Positions 43,362 through 56,315 of a stretch of DNA of 64,000 nt are shown in pieces (positions within the stretch are counted from its first letter, which is position 1; every line of letters starts with the position of its first letter). The stretch is from positions 113,322,480-113,386,479 of the forward strand of contig NC_083345.1 of the NCBI RefSeq assembly GCF_019175385.1, read 5' to 3'. The notes below the pieces were generated by a model, which was not told where the DNA came from, ran no database searches, and saw only the letters and a list, made by a program, of their open reading frames with translations. The position numbers and the translations under genes are program-made. The stretch comes from Lycium barbarum (taxonomy: Eukaryota; Streptophyta; Magnoliopsida; Solanales; Solanaceae).

Positions 43362-44624
43362 ATGCCGCCAAGAAAGAAGCAAATCCGCGCAATATTAAAT
43401 GCCGCCGGTGAAGGCACCAGCCGAGAACCTCCAGTTGAGTTGGGACATAGCGAGACTCAGGGTGCTACTTCCTCGCTTGCCACTCCCACTTCTTCTTCTA
43501 CCTCGCCTAATATGGAAGAGCAAGGAGGAGCCCCAGCTCCGATTCCTCCGCCGGTTGCTTCGGGTCGACAAATGACCGAGGCCATTCAGTTATTGACCTA
43601 ATTGGTTTCCGCACAAGCACAACGACAAAATATGGGTTCAAGTGACCGGGCAGCAAGTACTAAGGCCCGTGATTTTATGAGTCTAAACCCTCCGGAGTGC
43701 TTTGGGTCAAAGCCGGAGGAAATCCCCCAAGGTTTTATTGATGAAATATTGAGGACATTGAAGATTGTCCATGCCTCCGAAACCGAATCCGTGGAGTTGG
43801 CATCCTATAGACTCCGGGATGTGGCGGTGTTATGGTAAAACAATTGGGTATTATCAAGAGGGTAGAATGCGCCTCCTCCGGTTTGGCAAGAGTTCGTAGA
43901 TGCTTTTGTTCGTCATTATTTGCCACCCGAGGTCCGCCGAGCTAGAGCAGATAGATTTCTTAATTTGCGGCAAGGAAACATGGGTGCCCGAGAGTATAGC
44001 ATGCAATTCAATTCCTTGGCTAGATATGCTCCGACCATGGTGGCCGACATGGGAGATCGGGTACATAGATTTGTGAGTGGTTTGGGACCACATTTATTTA
44101 GAGATTGTTTGATAGCTTCTTTGCAAGACGGGATAGACATTTCCCGGATACAGGCTCATGCTCAGAATTTGGAGGGGCGACAACAACAACAAAGGGGTGA
44201 TCGTGACAGTGATAGGAGGCCAAGCAAAAGGGCTAGATCTATGGGCACAGGCAGCGATTATAGAGGGGGATCGAGGCAGGCTTATTCCCGACATTCAGGA
44301 CAGTCAGCGACTAGTGCACCTCCCCGGTTCACAGATAGGGGATTTGATCGTTCTTTTCCATCGGGACAAGGTCATAGTTCGAGAGCGTCGGGTTCTCAGT
44401 TTGGGGGTGATCACAGCCAGAGGCGACCACCAGTTCCACGATGTAGTCGGTACCACAAATTACATTCAGGGCCGTGTCGTCAGGACACTGATGGTTGTTA
44501 TGTTTGTGGGCAGACTGGACATTTGATGCGAGATTGTCCCTCGCGATATGGTAGATGTGGGGTTCAGCCCACAGGCTCAGCAGCGGGTTCCTCATCAGCA
44601 CGCCCCGCAGGGCAGACTCCTTAG
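43362..44624 (+). pseudogene. Outer chromovirus gag (stop-interrupted)
   Basis: A single frame carries the gag protein from MPPRKKQIRAIL through the retrotransposon-gag domain (ARDFMSLNPPECF ... YLPPEVRRARADRFLNLRQG ... FVSGLGPHLF, about 43665-44150). A low-complexity RG/S-rich stretch follows, then the nucleocapsid knuckle CYVCGQTGHLMRDC (about 44496-44540). In-frame stops are at 43599-43601, 43836-43838, 43863-43865 and 44622-44624. Gag would form the virus-like particle and bind RNA. The first ATG of the frame is at 43341; 43362 fits family N-termini better. Confidence 0.85.
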
Positions 44625-45786
44625 ATGACAGCAGGCCGAGGTAGAGGCCGAGGGGCAGCATCTACTTCAGGTGCCACTCAGCCTCGTGTATATACTTTAG
44701 CGGGACGACAAGATCTTGAGTCCTCTTCGGATGTAGTCACAGTTATATTGTCTATATTCTCTCGTGATGTGTATGCGCTGATAGATCTGGGTTCTAAATT
44801 TTCTTATATTACTCCATATGTTGCCGGTTGTATTGGGGTAAAACCCGAGTCCATTAAACCCTTTGAGGTGCTTACTCCGGTTGGTGAACCCGTGATAGCA
44901 AGACAAGTATACAGAAATTGTGTCATTATTATATGTGATCGTCAGACCCAAGCCGATTTGATTGAGCTGGAAATGGTAGATTTCGATGTAATCATGGGTA
45001 TGGATTGGTTGGCTTCATGCTATGCAAATGTTGATTGCCAGACAAAAGTGGTTCGATTCCAATTTCCGGGAGAGCCCGTGCTTGAATGGAAGGGTAACGC
45101 AGCATCGCCAAGGGGTAGGTTTATTTCCTACCTCAAGGTGAGGAAGATGATAGCCAAGGGCTATATTTATCATTTAGTTCGGGTTCATGACACCGTGGCA
45201 GAACCGCCAACTTTTCAGTTAGTTCCGGTGGTGAATGAATTTCCAGATGTATTCCCGGATGAACTTCCAGGCCTTCCACCAGAAAGAGAGATTGATTTCG
45301 CTATTGATGTGTTGCCTGACACAAAGCCTATTTCTATTCCTCCTTACCGAATGGCTCCGACAGAATTAAAAGAGCTAAAGGCACAACTGAAAGACTTACT
45401 CGAGAAGGGATTCATTAGACCCAGTTCATCACCGTGGGGAGCACCGGTCTTATTTGTGAGAAAGAAAGATGGCTCTCTACGAATGTGTATTGACTATAGG
45501 CAATTGAACAAGGTGACGATAAAGAACAGATATCCCCTTCCAAGGATTGATGACCTATTCGACCAATTGCAAGGCGCCAAGTGGTTTTCAAAAATAGATT
45601 TGAGGTCGGGCTACCATCAAGTGAGAGTTAGAGAGGCGGATATTCCTAAAACGGCCTTCAGAACGGGATATGGCCACTATGAATTCCGAGTGATGTCATT
45701 CGGGTTGACTAATGCTCCGGCTGTATTTATGAATTTGATGAACAACATATTCAGGCCTCTCTTGGATCTATTTGTGATTGTATTTA
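44625..45786 (+). pseudogene. Outer chromovirus protease and reverse transcriptase, 5' part
   Basis: It continues the gag frame after the TAG at 44622. An aspartic protease-like segment [20 protein letters not shown] has leucine where the D-x-G active-site triad usually holds a small residue or proline. [15 protein letters not shown] follows, then the RT fingers and palm: [60 protein letters not shown] and MSFGLTNAP. The frame ends in DLFVIVF where the inner element inserted, immediately before the catalytic IDD. The residues [16 protein letters not shown] after that come from the inner LTR. Confidence 0.9.
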
Positions 45787-48484
45787 TGTCACGCCCCGAA
45801 CCATGGCCTGGACGTAACACGGCACTCTGTGCCTGACTACATGTGACCGAGCGAACCACATGACTTACTGAACTAACATGATTTCATATTATAAGCGGAA
45901 TATGACGTGAATGCATGATGAACCTTTGTACAACATAATAGGTCATATTACATAATAAAGTACTTGTTTAAACATGAGTGTGCCCAAATGTCCATATGAC
46001 TTCAAATGTCTATCATGACATAACTGATTTGTCTAGTCTATGAAACCTCTATTTTGAGTTTGGACTGGAAGTCATACGTACTGGGACAAGGCCCCCAGCA
46101 TACCTTTACATGCAAAACTACATAGAGAAGACAATGCTTAAAACCCCGAATGAAATGGGGCTCACCAATAAGCTAGCACGAGCAAATCCTAATGATCAGA
46201 AGCGTCGTCCTGTAAATCCGTACCTGCATCGTGAAATACAGGCCCCCGGGAAATAAAAGGGGACGTCAGCACATTGAATGTACTGGTATGTAAAGCAACC
46301 GGAAGAACAACATGGGACATAGAATAACATGATAGGAACTAAAAACTGAAAACTGGGACATGAACATGAGCATGAGCATGAGTACATAACATGGAATTGA
46401 AACTGAAACTGAGTACTGAAACTGAACATAAAACATGAGTACTGTAAGCATGAGATAATCTGAAATGATCTGTAATAATCTGTAATACCGACATAAACCA
46501 CCACGGGGAGAAGCGTGGAGTCTGATCTCTGCCCGATCAGCTAAGCCATCTCGTACCTTGCCGGGGCACGAGACATGAACATAACATAAATGGATCCAAA
46601 TCCCTCAATGGGGAACATATGAAGGAATCGTCCTACTGGGCGGAGCGATTCTTATCCTACGTTGGCATACGTAGTTTCAGGCTATCTGAGCCTTCTCGGT
46701 ATTATTACAACTCCCGAACATGAAAATAACATAGTTGGCTAAGAAGCCCATGACTTTCGTGAATTAACTTGTACTTGTCTTGAAATCATGATTTTCACGA
46801 AAGGACTTGTAAACATATTTTCATGAAATAACTTGTAAAAATAACTCATGCAGTTTCATATGAACATAATGAGAACACATGAGAAAGAATTCATGATTCA
46901 TGGATTAAGCTAGGATTCCTAATGTCCGAAATGGAGGTTTAGGAACACAATAACGAACATACATATGGAATTCATGTTCATACATACATACATAATTACG
47001 GGCTACCAATACATTGGGTTTAATGCCCTAGGAGTTGAACTTCATAGAATTTACTAAACGGATCACGGGGAAGAACATAGAAGTTCCCACATGTGGATGG
47101 AAGTTCTACATACCTTAACCTTCCGCTTTTGAGCGTATCACAATGTCCTTCACCCCCTTCAACTTCAATCTATAGCATACAAGTCATAAGGATTCTATAT
47201 TAGCAACAATATCCATGTTTTGTTCATCTAAGCATTTTATCAAACACTTAGTGGGCATGAAGCTCTATAACCCTCATTAATGGTGTTTTCTTCACCAAAT
47301 CCCCATTCTCTTACTTCTAGTCATTTCTACAATCCCATTTAGATGCAATTAACATCATTCTTCATAATCCATATGAATACAACAATCCCAAATCAACAAC
47401 CCAACAATTCTAACATAGTTCATATAATTATCTTCAACAACCCAATCATTATTCTCCCAATAAATCATCAATTCACAATTATAAATGATTTGGGAGTAGA
47501 AATATTACCTTTTGGGTAGTCACCACGAAATCAACACTCCCAAGCCCGATCTTTAGCTTAAAATGACGACCACAACTCGTACTACACTTTATCCTTCACG
47601 AGCTTTAGGATTCGGGGCCTTAAAATTGGTTGATTTTCTCCTTCTTCTCTCTAAATTTCTCTCTCTCTTTTTCCTCTCTCTAAAATCTGAAATGAGGGGA
47701 AAAAATGAGGCTTCTAGGGTTTCATTTTCTTTAAATACCAAGGGAAAATGGGTTGACCCAACTTGAAAACGGGTCGGGACTGTTCTGTCTTAAAACGTCC
47801 ATATCTCCCAATCCCGACGTCGCCTGTGAACCCACAACCTATGGTTGGAAAGATATTTCAATAATCTACAACTTTCATTCTTTGAGTTTTCCCAAATTCT
47901 CAACTTACGATGGGGTTATGGCCTCCCGAAGTCAGTTGACCCGAATCTCAAATGCGGACCAAAACGCGCCCACGTTACGGTACCGTAACACAGGGTACGG
48001 ACCGTAACGTCGCGTCGTACCCTGATGAAAATTTCCAGAAACTTTCTGGAAATTTTCCCTGTGTTACGGTCCGATGTTACGGTCCGTAACACAAGGTACG
48101 ATCCGTAACACGAAGGGACGGACCGTATCTTGGGACCGTATCTTGATGAAAATTTCCAGTGAGGTTCTGGAAATTTCGTCTGTGTTACGGTACACTGTTA
48201 CGGTCCGTAACACGAGTTACGGTCCGTAACTCGTCACCGTAACGCAGGCGATTTTCCAGCGAACAGGCTTCAGTCAATGGGGCATAACTTTTTGCACATA
48301 TATCCATTTAATCCCCATAATATACCTTTGGAAATCTTGGTAATAGGGCTACAAGTTTCAACAAGGAAGTTCTTCCAGATTCACAACGGATCAAGGAGTT
48401 ATCGTTGCCCGAAATAGACCTGTCAACCCACTAGAACTTTAATGATATGAGTTTAAACTTGGTTCCAAGATGCGGGGTGTTACA
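45787..48484 (-). repeat. 3' LTR of the inner chromovirus
   Basis: 2,698 bp and nearly identical to 53618-56315. U3 contains the TTACGGTCCGTAA array at 47974-48243. In minus-strand orientation this LTR follows the chromodomain end of pol. Confidence 0.95.
47974..48243. repeat. Palindromic TTACGG/CCGTAA motif array, LTR copy 1
   Basis: About 16 half-sites (7 TACGG, 9 CCGTA) lie in 270 bp. Many are paired as GTTACGGTCCGTAAC palindromes. They are separated by two AAATTTCCAGNNNNNTTCTGGAAATTT-type hairpins. The array lies 240-510 bp from the LTR start in the element's orientation. Confidence 0.9.
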
Positions 48485-48500
48485 ATATCTCCCCCTTGGG
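48485..48500 (-). promoter_or_regulatory. Polypurine tract of the inner chromovirus
   Basis: On the minus strand AAGGGGGAGATAT directly precedes the 3' LTR start TGTAACACC. It lies downstream of CATTCGAGGACGAATG, a palindrome also present before the outer element's tract (58871-58885). Confidence 0.85.
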
Positions 48501-48690
48501 ATCATTCGTCCTCGAATGATGGATAATGGTTAAGATTATGGCTGGACATGGCTTGATTACATGAATGTGAAGGAAACATGACATGAAACATGAAGACTGA
48601 ACTAACATGACTTGATCTCATGGAAACATGAATACATGAACTTTAACGTGAAACATGAGGCATGAATACATAAGGAACATGACATGGAAA

Positions 48691-51009
48691 CTAAAGGTAT
48701 TTACCTTGAAAACTATCTGCCTGGTCTTCGAACAAGTGAGGATATCTAGATTTCATGTCCTCTTCGGCTTCCCATGTGGCCTCTTCAACCTTCTGACTCC
48801 TCCACAAGACTTTTACTGAGGCTACTTCCTTAGTTCTCAACTTGCGAACTTGACGATCAAGAATGGCTATAGGGATCTCCTCATAAGTCAACCCGTCCTT
48901 AACTGTGATAGTATCAGTAGAAACAACCAACGATGGGTCTCCTACACACTTTCTCAACATGGACACGTGAAACACGGGATGTACAGCTACCAAATCTTGT
49001 GGCAACGCAAGTTCATAAGCCACTAAACCGACCTTTCGTAAAATTCTGTAAGGTCCAATATACCTGGGACTTAGCTTCCCTTTCTTGCCAAATCTCATAA
49101 CACCTTTCATGGGTGAGAATTTAAGGAACACCCAATCATCAACGGAAAATTCTAAATCCCTTCGTCTCACATCTGTATAAGACTTTTGGCGGCTCTGAGC
49201 TGTTTTCAAACGCTCCTGTATTAACTTGACTTTCTCCATAGCTTGATAAACCAAATCTGGTCCTAATAACTCTGCTTCACCTACTTCAAACCAACCAATT
49301 GGTGACCTGCACCTTCGCCCATACAGAGCCTCAAATGGTGCCATCCCAATACTAGCATGATAACTATTATTATAGGAAAACTCGATGAGTGGTAAGTGAT
49401 CATCCCAACTACCTTTGAAATCCAAGACACATGCGCGCAACATATCCTCCAGAGTCTGGATAGTACGCTCTGCCTGGCCATCTGTTTGGGGATGGAAAGC
49501 TGTGCTGAGGTTCACTTTGGTACCCAATCCTTTCTGAAAGGATTTCCAGAAATTCGCTGTAAACTGAGCTCCACGATCTGAAATAATGGACACTGGTGTC
49601 CCATGCAATCTGACAATCTCACTAATATACAGCTTGGCATAGTCTTCTGCTGAATATGTGGTCTTGACTGGCAAAAAGTGTGCTGACTTAGTAAGCCGGT
49701 CAACGATCACCCAAATAGAGTCGTGCCTCTTAGCTGAACGAGGTAAACCTGATACAAAATCTATATTGATCATTTCCCATTTCCAAACAGGAATATCAAT
49801 ATTCTGAGCCAAGCCACCAGGCCTCTGGTGTTCAGCTTTCACCTGCTGACAGTTCAGGCACTTAGCTACAAAATCTGCCACACTCTTCTTCATGTCGTTC
49901 CACCAGTACATCTCCTTGAGATCATGATACATCTTAGTGGAACCTGGGTGAATAGAATACCTGGAATTGTGGGCCTTCGACATGATTCGCTCTCTGAGTC
50001 CATCTACATCTGGGACACATAATCTGCCTTGGTACCTCAAGGCACCATCATCTCCCCTTTGTTCAAAAGCCGTTGTCTTATGTTTGTGAATCCCTTCCTT
50101 CAGCTGCAATAAATAGGGATCACTAAATTGTTTCTCCTTGACTTTAGCGACTAGAGAGGAAAGAGTACTATTCTGAACAACCACCCCACCGTCTCCGGAT
50201 TCTAAAAGTCGGACTCCTAGATTGGCCAAACGGTGAACTTCCTTCGTCATAATTCTCTTATCCACATCCACGTGGGCTAAACTCCCCATGGAATGCCGAC
50301 TAAGAGCATCCGCTACAACATTCGCTTTTCCCGGATGATAAAGAATATCCACATCATAATCTTTAAGCAATTCAAGCCATCTCCTCTGTCTAAGATTTAG
50401 CTCCCTTTGCTTGAAGATATACTGCAGGCTTTTATGATCCGTGAAAATATCAACGTGCACCCCATACAAATAATGTCGCCATATCTTAAGCGCAAAAACT
50501 ACAGCTGCCAATTCTAAGTCATGAGTCGGGTAATTTCTTTCGTGAACCTTGAGCTGACGAGATGCATAAGCTACAACTTTACCATGCTGCATTAAGACAC
50601 ATCCGAGACCAACTCCCGAAGCATCACAATAAACCACGAATCCTTCGGTTCCCTCTGGCAAGGTCAAAACTGGGGCAGAAGTCAATCTTTTCTTCAGCTC
50701 TTCAAAGCTTCGCTCACAAGCATCTGACCATTGGAACTTAATTTTCTTTCGAGTCAACTTGGTCAACGGAGCAGAGATAGAAGAAAATCCTTCCACAAAG
50801 CGCCGATAATAACCTGCCAGACCCAAGAAACTTCTTATATCAGAAACTGAAGCGGGTCTGGGCCAACTCTTTACGGCGTCAATCTTTTGAGAATCAACTC
50901 TAACACCTTCACCCGAGATCACGTGGCCTAAGAATGTCACTGATTTAAGCCAAAACTCACACTTTGAAAATTTTGCAAAAAGCTCTCGCTCCTTAAGAGT
51001 CTGCAACAC
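48691..51009 (-). CDS. Inner chromovirus RT C-terminus, RNase H, integrase and chromodomain
   Basis: 772 codons. In order: the RT thumb/connection ([25 protein letters not shown]); RNase H, about 125-240 ([29 protein letters not shown]); the integrase HHCC zinc finger, about 350-390 (H...H...CLNC); the integrase core with its three acidic residues, in NIDF (about 415), SDRG (about 478) and [10 protein letters not shown] (about 515); and a C-terminal chromodomain, about 715-765 ([20 protein letters not shown] ... WEAEEDM). The chromodomain defines chromoviruses and directs integration to particular chromatin. The frame is shared with the ORF at 51031-53400; the Met used here is merely the first after the separating stop, and coding similarity starts before it. 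Confidence 0.93.
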   Translation of the reverse strand: MLQTLKERELFAKFSKCEFWLKSVTFLGHVISGEGVRVDSQKIDAVKSWPRPASVSDIRSFLGLAGYYRRFVEGFSSISAPLTKLTRKKIKFQWSDACERSFEELKKRLTSAPVLTLPEGTEGFVVYCDASGVGLGCVLMQHGKVVAYASRQLKVHERNYPTHDLELAAVVFALKIWRHYLYGVHVDIFTDHKSLQYIFKQRELNLRQRRWLELLKDYDVDILYHPGKANVVADALSRHSMGSLAHVDVDKRIMTKEVHRLANLGVRLLESGDGGVVVQNSTLSSLVAKVKEKQFSDPYLLQLKEGIHKHKTTAFEQRGDDGALRYQGRLCVPDVDGLRERIMSKAHNSRYSIHPGSTKMYHDLKEMYWWNDMKKSVADFVAKCLNCQQVKAEHQRPGGLAQNIDIPVWKWEMINIDFVSGLPRSAKRHDSIWVIVDRLTKSAHFLPVKTTYSAEDYAKLYISEIVRLHGTPVSIISDRGAQFTANFWKSFQKGLGTKVNLSTAFHPQTDGQAERTIQTLEDMLRACVLDFKGSWDDHLPLIEFSYNNSYHASIGMAPFEALYGRRCRSPIGWFEVGEAELLGPDLVYQAMEKVKLIQERLKTAQSRQKSYTDVRRRDLEFSVDDWVFLKFSPMKGVMRFGKKGKLSPRYIGPYRILRKVGLVAYELALPQDLVAVHPVFHVSMLRKCVGDPSLVVSTDTITVKDGLTYEEIPIAILDRQVRKLRTKEVASVKVLWRSQKVEEATWEAEEDMKSRYPHLFEDQADSFQGKYL

Positions 51010-51030
51010 TATTCTGAGATGTTCTGCATG

Positions 51031-53400
51031 TTAGGCCTCATTACGGGAATACACCAAAATATCGTCAATAAAGACAATGACGAATAAATCGAGATAAGGC
51101 TTGAAGACCCTGTTCATAAGATCCATAAAAGCAGCTGGTGCATTTGTCAACCCGAATGACATAACGAGAAATTCGAAATGGCCATAACGGGTCCTAAAAG
51201 CTGTATTAGGAATATCCACTTCTTTAACCTTCAACTGATGATAACCTGACCTGAGATCAATCTTGGAATAACATTGGGCACCTTGCAGCTGATCAAATAA
51301 GTCATCGATTCTAGGAAGAGGGTACCTGTTCTTAATGGTGACCTTGTTCAGCTGTCGGTAATCTATACACATACCTAAAGAACCATCCTTCTTTCGGACA
51401 AATAGGACTGGTGCACCCCAAGGCGAAACACTAGGCCTAATAAACCCCTTATCAAGTAGATCTTTCAATTGGGCTTTTAACTCTTTTAACTCCGCTGGAG
51501 CCATTCTGTATGGTGGAATAGATATCGGCTGAGTATCGGGAAGTAAATCAATTCCAAACTCAATCTCCCTGTCAGGAGGGACTCCTGGAAGATCTTCGGG
51601 GAAGACTTCCGGAAATTCATTTACAACTGGAACAGATTGAAGAGTTGGAGTTTGAGCATCTGAATCCTTGACCCGAACTATGTGGTAGATATAGCCCTTG
51701 GAAATCATTTTTCTGGCTTTTAGGTAAGAAATGAATCTACCCCTGGGTACTACTGAATTACCCTTCCATTCTATGACTGGCTCATTAGGAAACTCGAATC
51801 TTACCACCTTAGTTCTACAACAGACTGTGGCATAACATGAAGCTAACCAATCCATACCCATGATCACATCGAAGTCTAGCATTTCTAATTCTGCTAAATC
51901 AGCTATGGTTCTGCGGTGGTAGACTAAAACTGGGCAACCCCTATACATATGTCTAACTGTGAGTGATTCTCCAACGGGGGTGGACACTTCAAAGGGTTCA
52001 TACAATTTTTCAGGTTCAATACAAAATTTCTTAGCAACAAAAGGGGTTACATAAGATAGGGTGGATCCTGGGTCAATAAGGGCATATACATCGAAAGTGA
52101 AAACTGTTAGAGTACCTGTAACAACATCTGCCCGAGCCTCTGCATTCTGACGGCCTGTCAATGCATACATGCGGTTTCGCCCCCCGCTTGCGTTCCCAGC
52201 CCTAACTGCATTGCTCCCCTGCTGGGCCTGATTATTACGAGGGACTGCTGAATTTGTGGTTTGCGTCACATTACCTCCGGTACCTTGCCTAGCTGATGGA
52301 CAATCTTTCTGAATATGGCCCCTCTGGCCACAACCATAACATACGTTCCTGCCCATGAGACACTCACCTAAGTGTTTCTTATTACATTTGCCGCATATCG
52401 GATAATTATAGTTCGACTGACCCCCACTAGTTTGAGAGTACGAACTTGATGACCTGAAATTCTGCCTCTTATCATTGCGGAACTTAGGGGGTGGGGCACT
52501 TGCTGTGGACGGAGCAGGTGCTGCTGACCTGTTCTTGAAGAAGTTCCTATTTCGGTTCCCGCTGAACTGTCCGGTAGATTTGACCCTCTTGTTGTACTCC
52601 TTGTATTTCTCTTTTTGTAAGGCTTCTTCCTCCTTTAGCCTTGTCTCCTTGCCCTGCACAAAAGCAACCATCTTGGAAATAGTCATGGTCCCATTTTGTG
52701 CAACAATATTGGCTCCATCATACAAATGGGAATCAAGACCTCCCACGAATCTTCTCACTCTTGCCCTCATATCAGGTACCATGTGTGGGGCATGCTTTGC
52801 CAGACTAACGAATTCCAAATAGTATTCTTGAACTGGCCTGCCATTTTGCTTAAGTTTCAGGAACTGTTCGGCCTTAGCCTCTCTGAGCTCTATTGGCATA
52901 AAGTGGTCTAGAAATGCGCTAGCAAATTCATCCCATGTAGCATCAGGTGCATTCTCACCTCGGGACAATTCCCAAGATTCATACCACGTGTTAGCAATGC
53001 CCTGTAATTGATGAGCTCCAAAAGTAGCTGCTTCTGTTTCGGTAACTGTCATAATCCTGAAGATCTTTTGGAGAGCGTGAATGTAGTCCTGAGGATCTTC
53101 ATCCTTTTTCGTTCCCGTGAATACTGGGGGATTCATTCTGAGAAAGTCCTTTGCCTTAGAAGACTCCCCATTACCTCCTGAACTTGGCCCAGATTCCTGA
53201 CGTTGGGTCTGAGCTGCTACTAGCTGGGTGAGCATATTGATAGCACTCCTAACATCCCTATCCGAAGCATTCGGAGGTGTAACAGTAGAGGTGGTTGGAC
53301 CTGTTGCCTGAGACGGAACAGTATCTTCGTGAGCTACTTCGGCGGCAGCCCTTTGGCTAGTGGCTGTGTTTTTCTTCTTGTAAGTTCTTTTGTAAGGCAT
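51031..53400 (-). CDS. Inner chromovirus Gag, protease and reverse transcriptase
   Basis: 789 codons from [11 protein letters not shown]. The retrotransposon-gag domain spans about 85-235 ([15 protein letters not shown] ... [18 protein letters not shown]). Two cysteine clusters, [12 protein letters not shown] and [14 protein letters not shown], are near 345 and 357-370. An aspartic protease-like [18 protein letters not shown] lies near 435 (D-P-G at the active-site position, as in other nightshade members recalled from memory). RT starts near 605, with the catalytic FIDDILVYS near 775. It ends at TAA (plus-strand 51031-51033), one codon after SRNEA. The same frame continues beyond the stop into the next ORF, so gag-pol is one long frame with a single nonsense codon. 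Confidence 0.93.
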   Translation of the reverse strand: MPYKRTYKKKNTATSQRAAAEVAHEDTVPSQATGPTTSTVTPPNASDRDVRSAINMLTQLVAAQTQRQESGPSSGGNGESSKAKDFLRMNPPVFTGTKKDEDPQDYIHALQKIFRIMTVTETEAATFGAHQLQGIANTWYESWELSRGENAPDATWDEFASAFLDHFMPIELREAKAEQFLKLKQNGRPVQEYYLEFVSLAKHAPHMVPDMRARVRRFVGGLDSHLYDGANIVAQNGTMTISKMVAFVQGKETRLKEEEALQKEKYKEYNKRVKSTGQFSGNRNRNFFKNRSAAPAPSTASAPPPKFRNDKRQNFRSSSSYSQTSGGQSNYNYPICGKCNKKHLGECLMGRNVCYGCGQRGHIQKDCPSARQGTGGNVTQTTNSAVPRNNQAQQGSNAVRAGNASGGRNRMYALTGRQNAEARADVVTGTLTVFTFDVYALIDPGSTLSYVTPFVAKKFCIEPEKLYEPFEVSTPVGESLTVRHMYRGCPVLVYHRRTIADLAELEMLDFDVIMGMDWLASCYATVCCRTKVVRFEFPNEPVIEWKGNSVVPRGRFISYLKARKMISKGYIYHIVRVKDSDAQTPTLQSVPVVNEFPEVFPEDLPGVPPDREIEFGIDLLPDTQPISIPPYRMAPAELKELKAQLKDLLDKGFIRPSVSPWGAPVLFVRKKDGSLGMCIDYRQLNKVTIKNRYPLPRIDDLFDQLQGAQCYSKIDLRSGYHQLKVKEVDIPNTAFRTRYGHFEFLVMSFGLTNAPAAFMDLMNRVFKPYLDLFVIVFIDDILVYSRNEA

Positions 53401-53600
53401 TTTCTGAAAACACGTATACGCACGAGTTAGGAAATCATCCTAAAAATACTGCTCTAATTGCACGATCTAGAATATGAAAGAAATGAGACAATCCTGAATG
53501 TCCTGGTGGTCAACTGTTTATATGTGTGGGGCCCTCACACATATAAAAGAGACCCCGCTAGACACGATTTCATAGACTCCCTAAAGACACTTGAACCTAG

Positions 53601-53612
53601 GCTTTGATACCA
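53601..53612 (-). promoter_or_regulatory. Primer-binding site of the inner chromovirus
   Basis: TGGTATCAAAGC on the minus strand, five bases after the 5' LTR end, is complementary to initiator tRNA-Met with one difference. Confidence 0.9.
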
Positions 53613-53617
53613 AGCTT

Positions 53618-56315
53618 TGTCACGCCCCGAACCATGGCCTGGACGTAACACGGCACTCGGTGCCTGACTACATGTGACCGAGCGAACCACATGACTTGCT
53701 GAACTAACATGATTTCATATTATAAGCGGAATATGACGTGAATGCATGATGAACCTTTGTACAACATAATAGGTCATATTACATAATAAAGTACTTGTTT
53801 AAACATGAGTGTGCCCAAATGTCCATATGACTTCAAATGTCTATCATGACATAACTGATTTGTCTAGTCTATGAAACCTCTATTTTGAGTTTGGACTGGA
53901 AGTCATACGTACTGGGACAAGGTCCCCAGCATACCTTTACATGCAAAACTACATAGAGAAGACAATGCTTAAAACCTCGAATGAAATGGGGCTCACCAAT
54001 AAGCTAGCACGAGCAAATCCTAATGATCAGAAGCGTCGTCCTGTAAATCCGTACCTGCATCGTGAAATACAGGCCCCCGGGAAATAAAAGGGGACGTCAG
54101 CACATTAAATGTACTGGTATGTAAAGCAACCGGAAGAACAACATGGGACATAGAATAACATGATAGGAACTAAAAACTGAAAACTGGGACATGAACATGA
54201 GCATAAGCATGAGTACATAACATGGAATTGAAACTGAAACTGAGTACTGAAACTGAACATAAAACATGAGTACTGTAAGCATGAGATAATCTGAAATGAT
54301 CTGTAATAATCTGTAATACCGACATAAACCACCACGGGGAGAAGCGTGGAGTCTGATCTCTGCCCGATCAGCTAAGCCATCTCGTACCTTGCCGGGGCAC
54401 GAGACATGAACATAACATAAATGGATCCAAATCCCTCAATGGGGAACATATGAAGGAATCGTCCTACTGGGCGGAGCGATTCTTATCCTACGTTGGCATA
54501 CGTAGTTTCAGGCTATCTGAGCCTTCTCAGTATTATTACAACTCCCGAACATGAAAATAACATAGTTGGCTAAGAAGCCCATGACTTTCGTGAATTAACT
54601 TGTACTTGTCTTGAAATCATGATTTTCACGAAAGGACTTGTAAACATATTTTCATGAAATAACTTGTAAAAATAACTCATGCAGTTTCATATGAACATAA
54701 TGAGAACACATGAGAAAGAATTCATGATTCATGGATTAAGCTAGGATTCCTAATGTCCGAAATGGAGGTTTAGGAACACAATAACGAACATACATATGGA
54801 ATTCATGTTCATACATACATACATAATTACGGGCTACCAATACATTGGGTTTAATGCCCTAGGAGTTGAACTTCATAGAATTTACTAAACGGATCACGGG
54901 GAAGAACATAGAAGTTCCCACATGTGGATGGAAGTTCTACATACCTTAACCTTCCGCTTTTGAGCGTATCACAATGTCCTTCACCCCCTTCAACTTCAAT
55001 CTATAGCATACAAGTCATAGGGATTCTATATTAGCAACAATATCCATGTTTTGTTCATCTAAGCATTTTATCAAACACTTAGTGGGCATGAAGCTCTATA
55101 ACCCTCATTAATGGTGTTTTCTTCACCAAATCCCCATTCTCTTACTTCTAGTCATTTCTACAATCCCATTTAGATGCAATTAACATCATTCTTCATAATC
55201 CATATGAATACAACAATCCCAAATCAACAACCCAACAATTCTAACATAGTTCATATAATTATCTTCAACAACCCAATCATTATTCTCCCAATAAATCATC
55301 AATTCACAATTATAAATGATTTGGGAGTAGAAATATTACCTTTTGGGTAGTCACCACGAAATCAACACTCCCAAGCCCGATCTTTAGCTTAAAATGACGA
55401 CCACAACTCGTACTACACTTTATCCTTCACGAGCTTTAGGATTCGGGGCCTTAAAATTGGTTGATTTTCTCCTTCTTCTCTCTAAATTTCTCTCTCTCTT
55501 TTTCCTCTCTCTAAAATCTGAAATGAGGGGAAAAAATGAGGCTTCTAGGGTTTCATTTTCTTTAAATACCAAGGGAAAATGGGTTGACCCAACTTGAAAA
55601 CAGGTCGGGACTGTTCTGTCTTAAAACGTCCATATCTCCCAATCCCGACGTCGCCTGTGAACCCACAACCTATGGTTGGAAAGATATTTCAATAATCTAC
55701 AACTTTCATTCTTTGAGTTTTCCCAAATTCTCAACTTACGATGGGGTTATGGCCTCCCGAAGTCAGTTGACCCGAATCTCAAATGCGGACCAAAACGCGC
55801 CCACGTTACGGTACCGTAACACAGGGTACGGACCGTAACGTCGCGTCGTACCCTGATGAAAATTTCCAGAAACTTTCTGGAAATTTTCCCTGTGTTACGG
55901 TCCGATGTTACGGTCCGTAACACAAGGTACGATCCGTAACACGAAGGGACGGACCGTATCTTGGGACCGTATCTTGATGAAAATTTCCAGTGAGGTTCTG
56001 GAAATTTCGTCTGTGTTACGGTACACTGTTACGGTCCGTAACACGAGTTACGGTCCGTAACTCGTCACCGTAACGCAGGCGATTTTCCAGCGAACAGGCT
56101 TCAGTCAATGGGGCATAACTTTTTGCACATATATCCATTTAATCCCCATAATATACCGTTGGAAATCTTGGTAATAGGGCTACAACTTTCAACAAGGAAG
56201 TTCTTCCAGATTCACAACGGATCAAGGAGTTATCGTTGCCCGAAATAGACCTGTCAACCCACTAGAACTTTAATGATATGAGTTTAAACTTGGTTCCAAG
56301 ATGCGGGGTGTTACA
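53618..56315 (-). repeat. 5' LTR of the inner chromovirus
   Basis: 2,698 bp, the same length as the other LTR. Differences are scattered single substitutions, with no indel seen. It provides the promoter for the minus-strand gag-pol. Confidence 0.95.
55805..56074. repeat. Palindromic TTACGG/CCGTAA motif array, LTR copy 2
   Basis: The same array as at 47974-48243, with no difference seen by eye. It lies in U3 of the promoter-bearing LTR. Confidence 0.9.

Larger units (their letters stand above)
45787..56315 (-). mobile_element. Inner Tekay-type Ty3 chromovirus, young and nearly intact
   Basis: It is bounded on the plus strand by TGTCACGCCCCGAACC and GCGGGGTGTTACA, with the perfect duplication ATTTA (45782-45786, 56316-56320). 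The total is 10,529 bp. Two LTRs of 2,698 bp each show about 11 substitutions by eye (about 0.4%). The primer site, polypurine tract and whole gag-pol are present on the minus strand, with a single in-frame stop. It is inserted in the RT gene of the outer element in the opposite orientation. Low LTR divergence indicates a recent insertion. Confidence 0.97.

Noticed and set aside
47563..48007. Two overlapping plus-strand ORFs, repeated almost identically at 55394-55838
   Set aside because: They are antisense frames inside the two LTRs of the inner chromovirus; duplication reflects LTR identity, not gene conservation.
45787..56315. Apparent 2.7-kb segmental duplication at 45787 and 53618
   Set aside because: The copies are the paired LTRs of one element, with terminal TG/CA-type ends, PBS, PPT and a target duplication.
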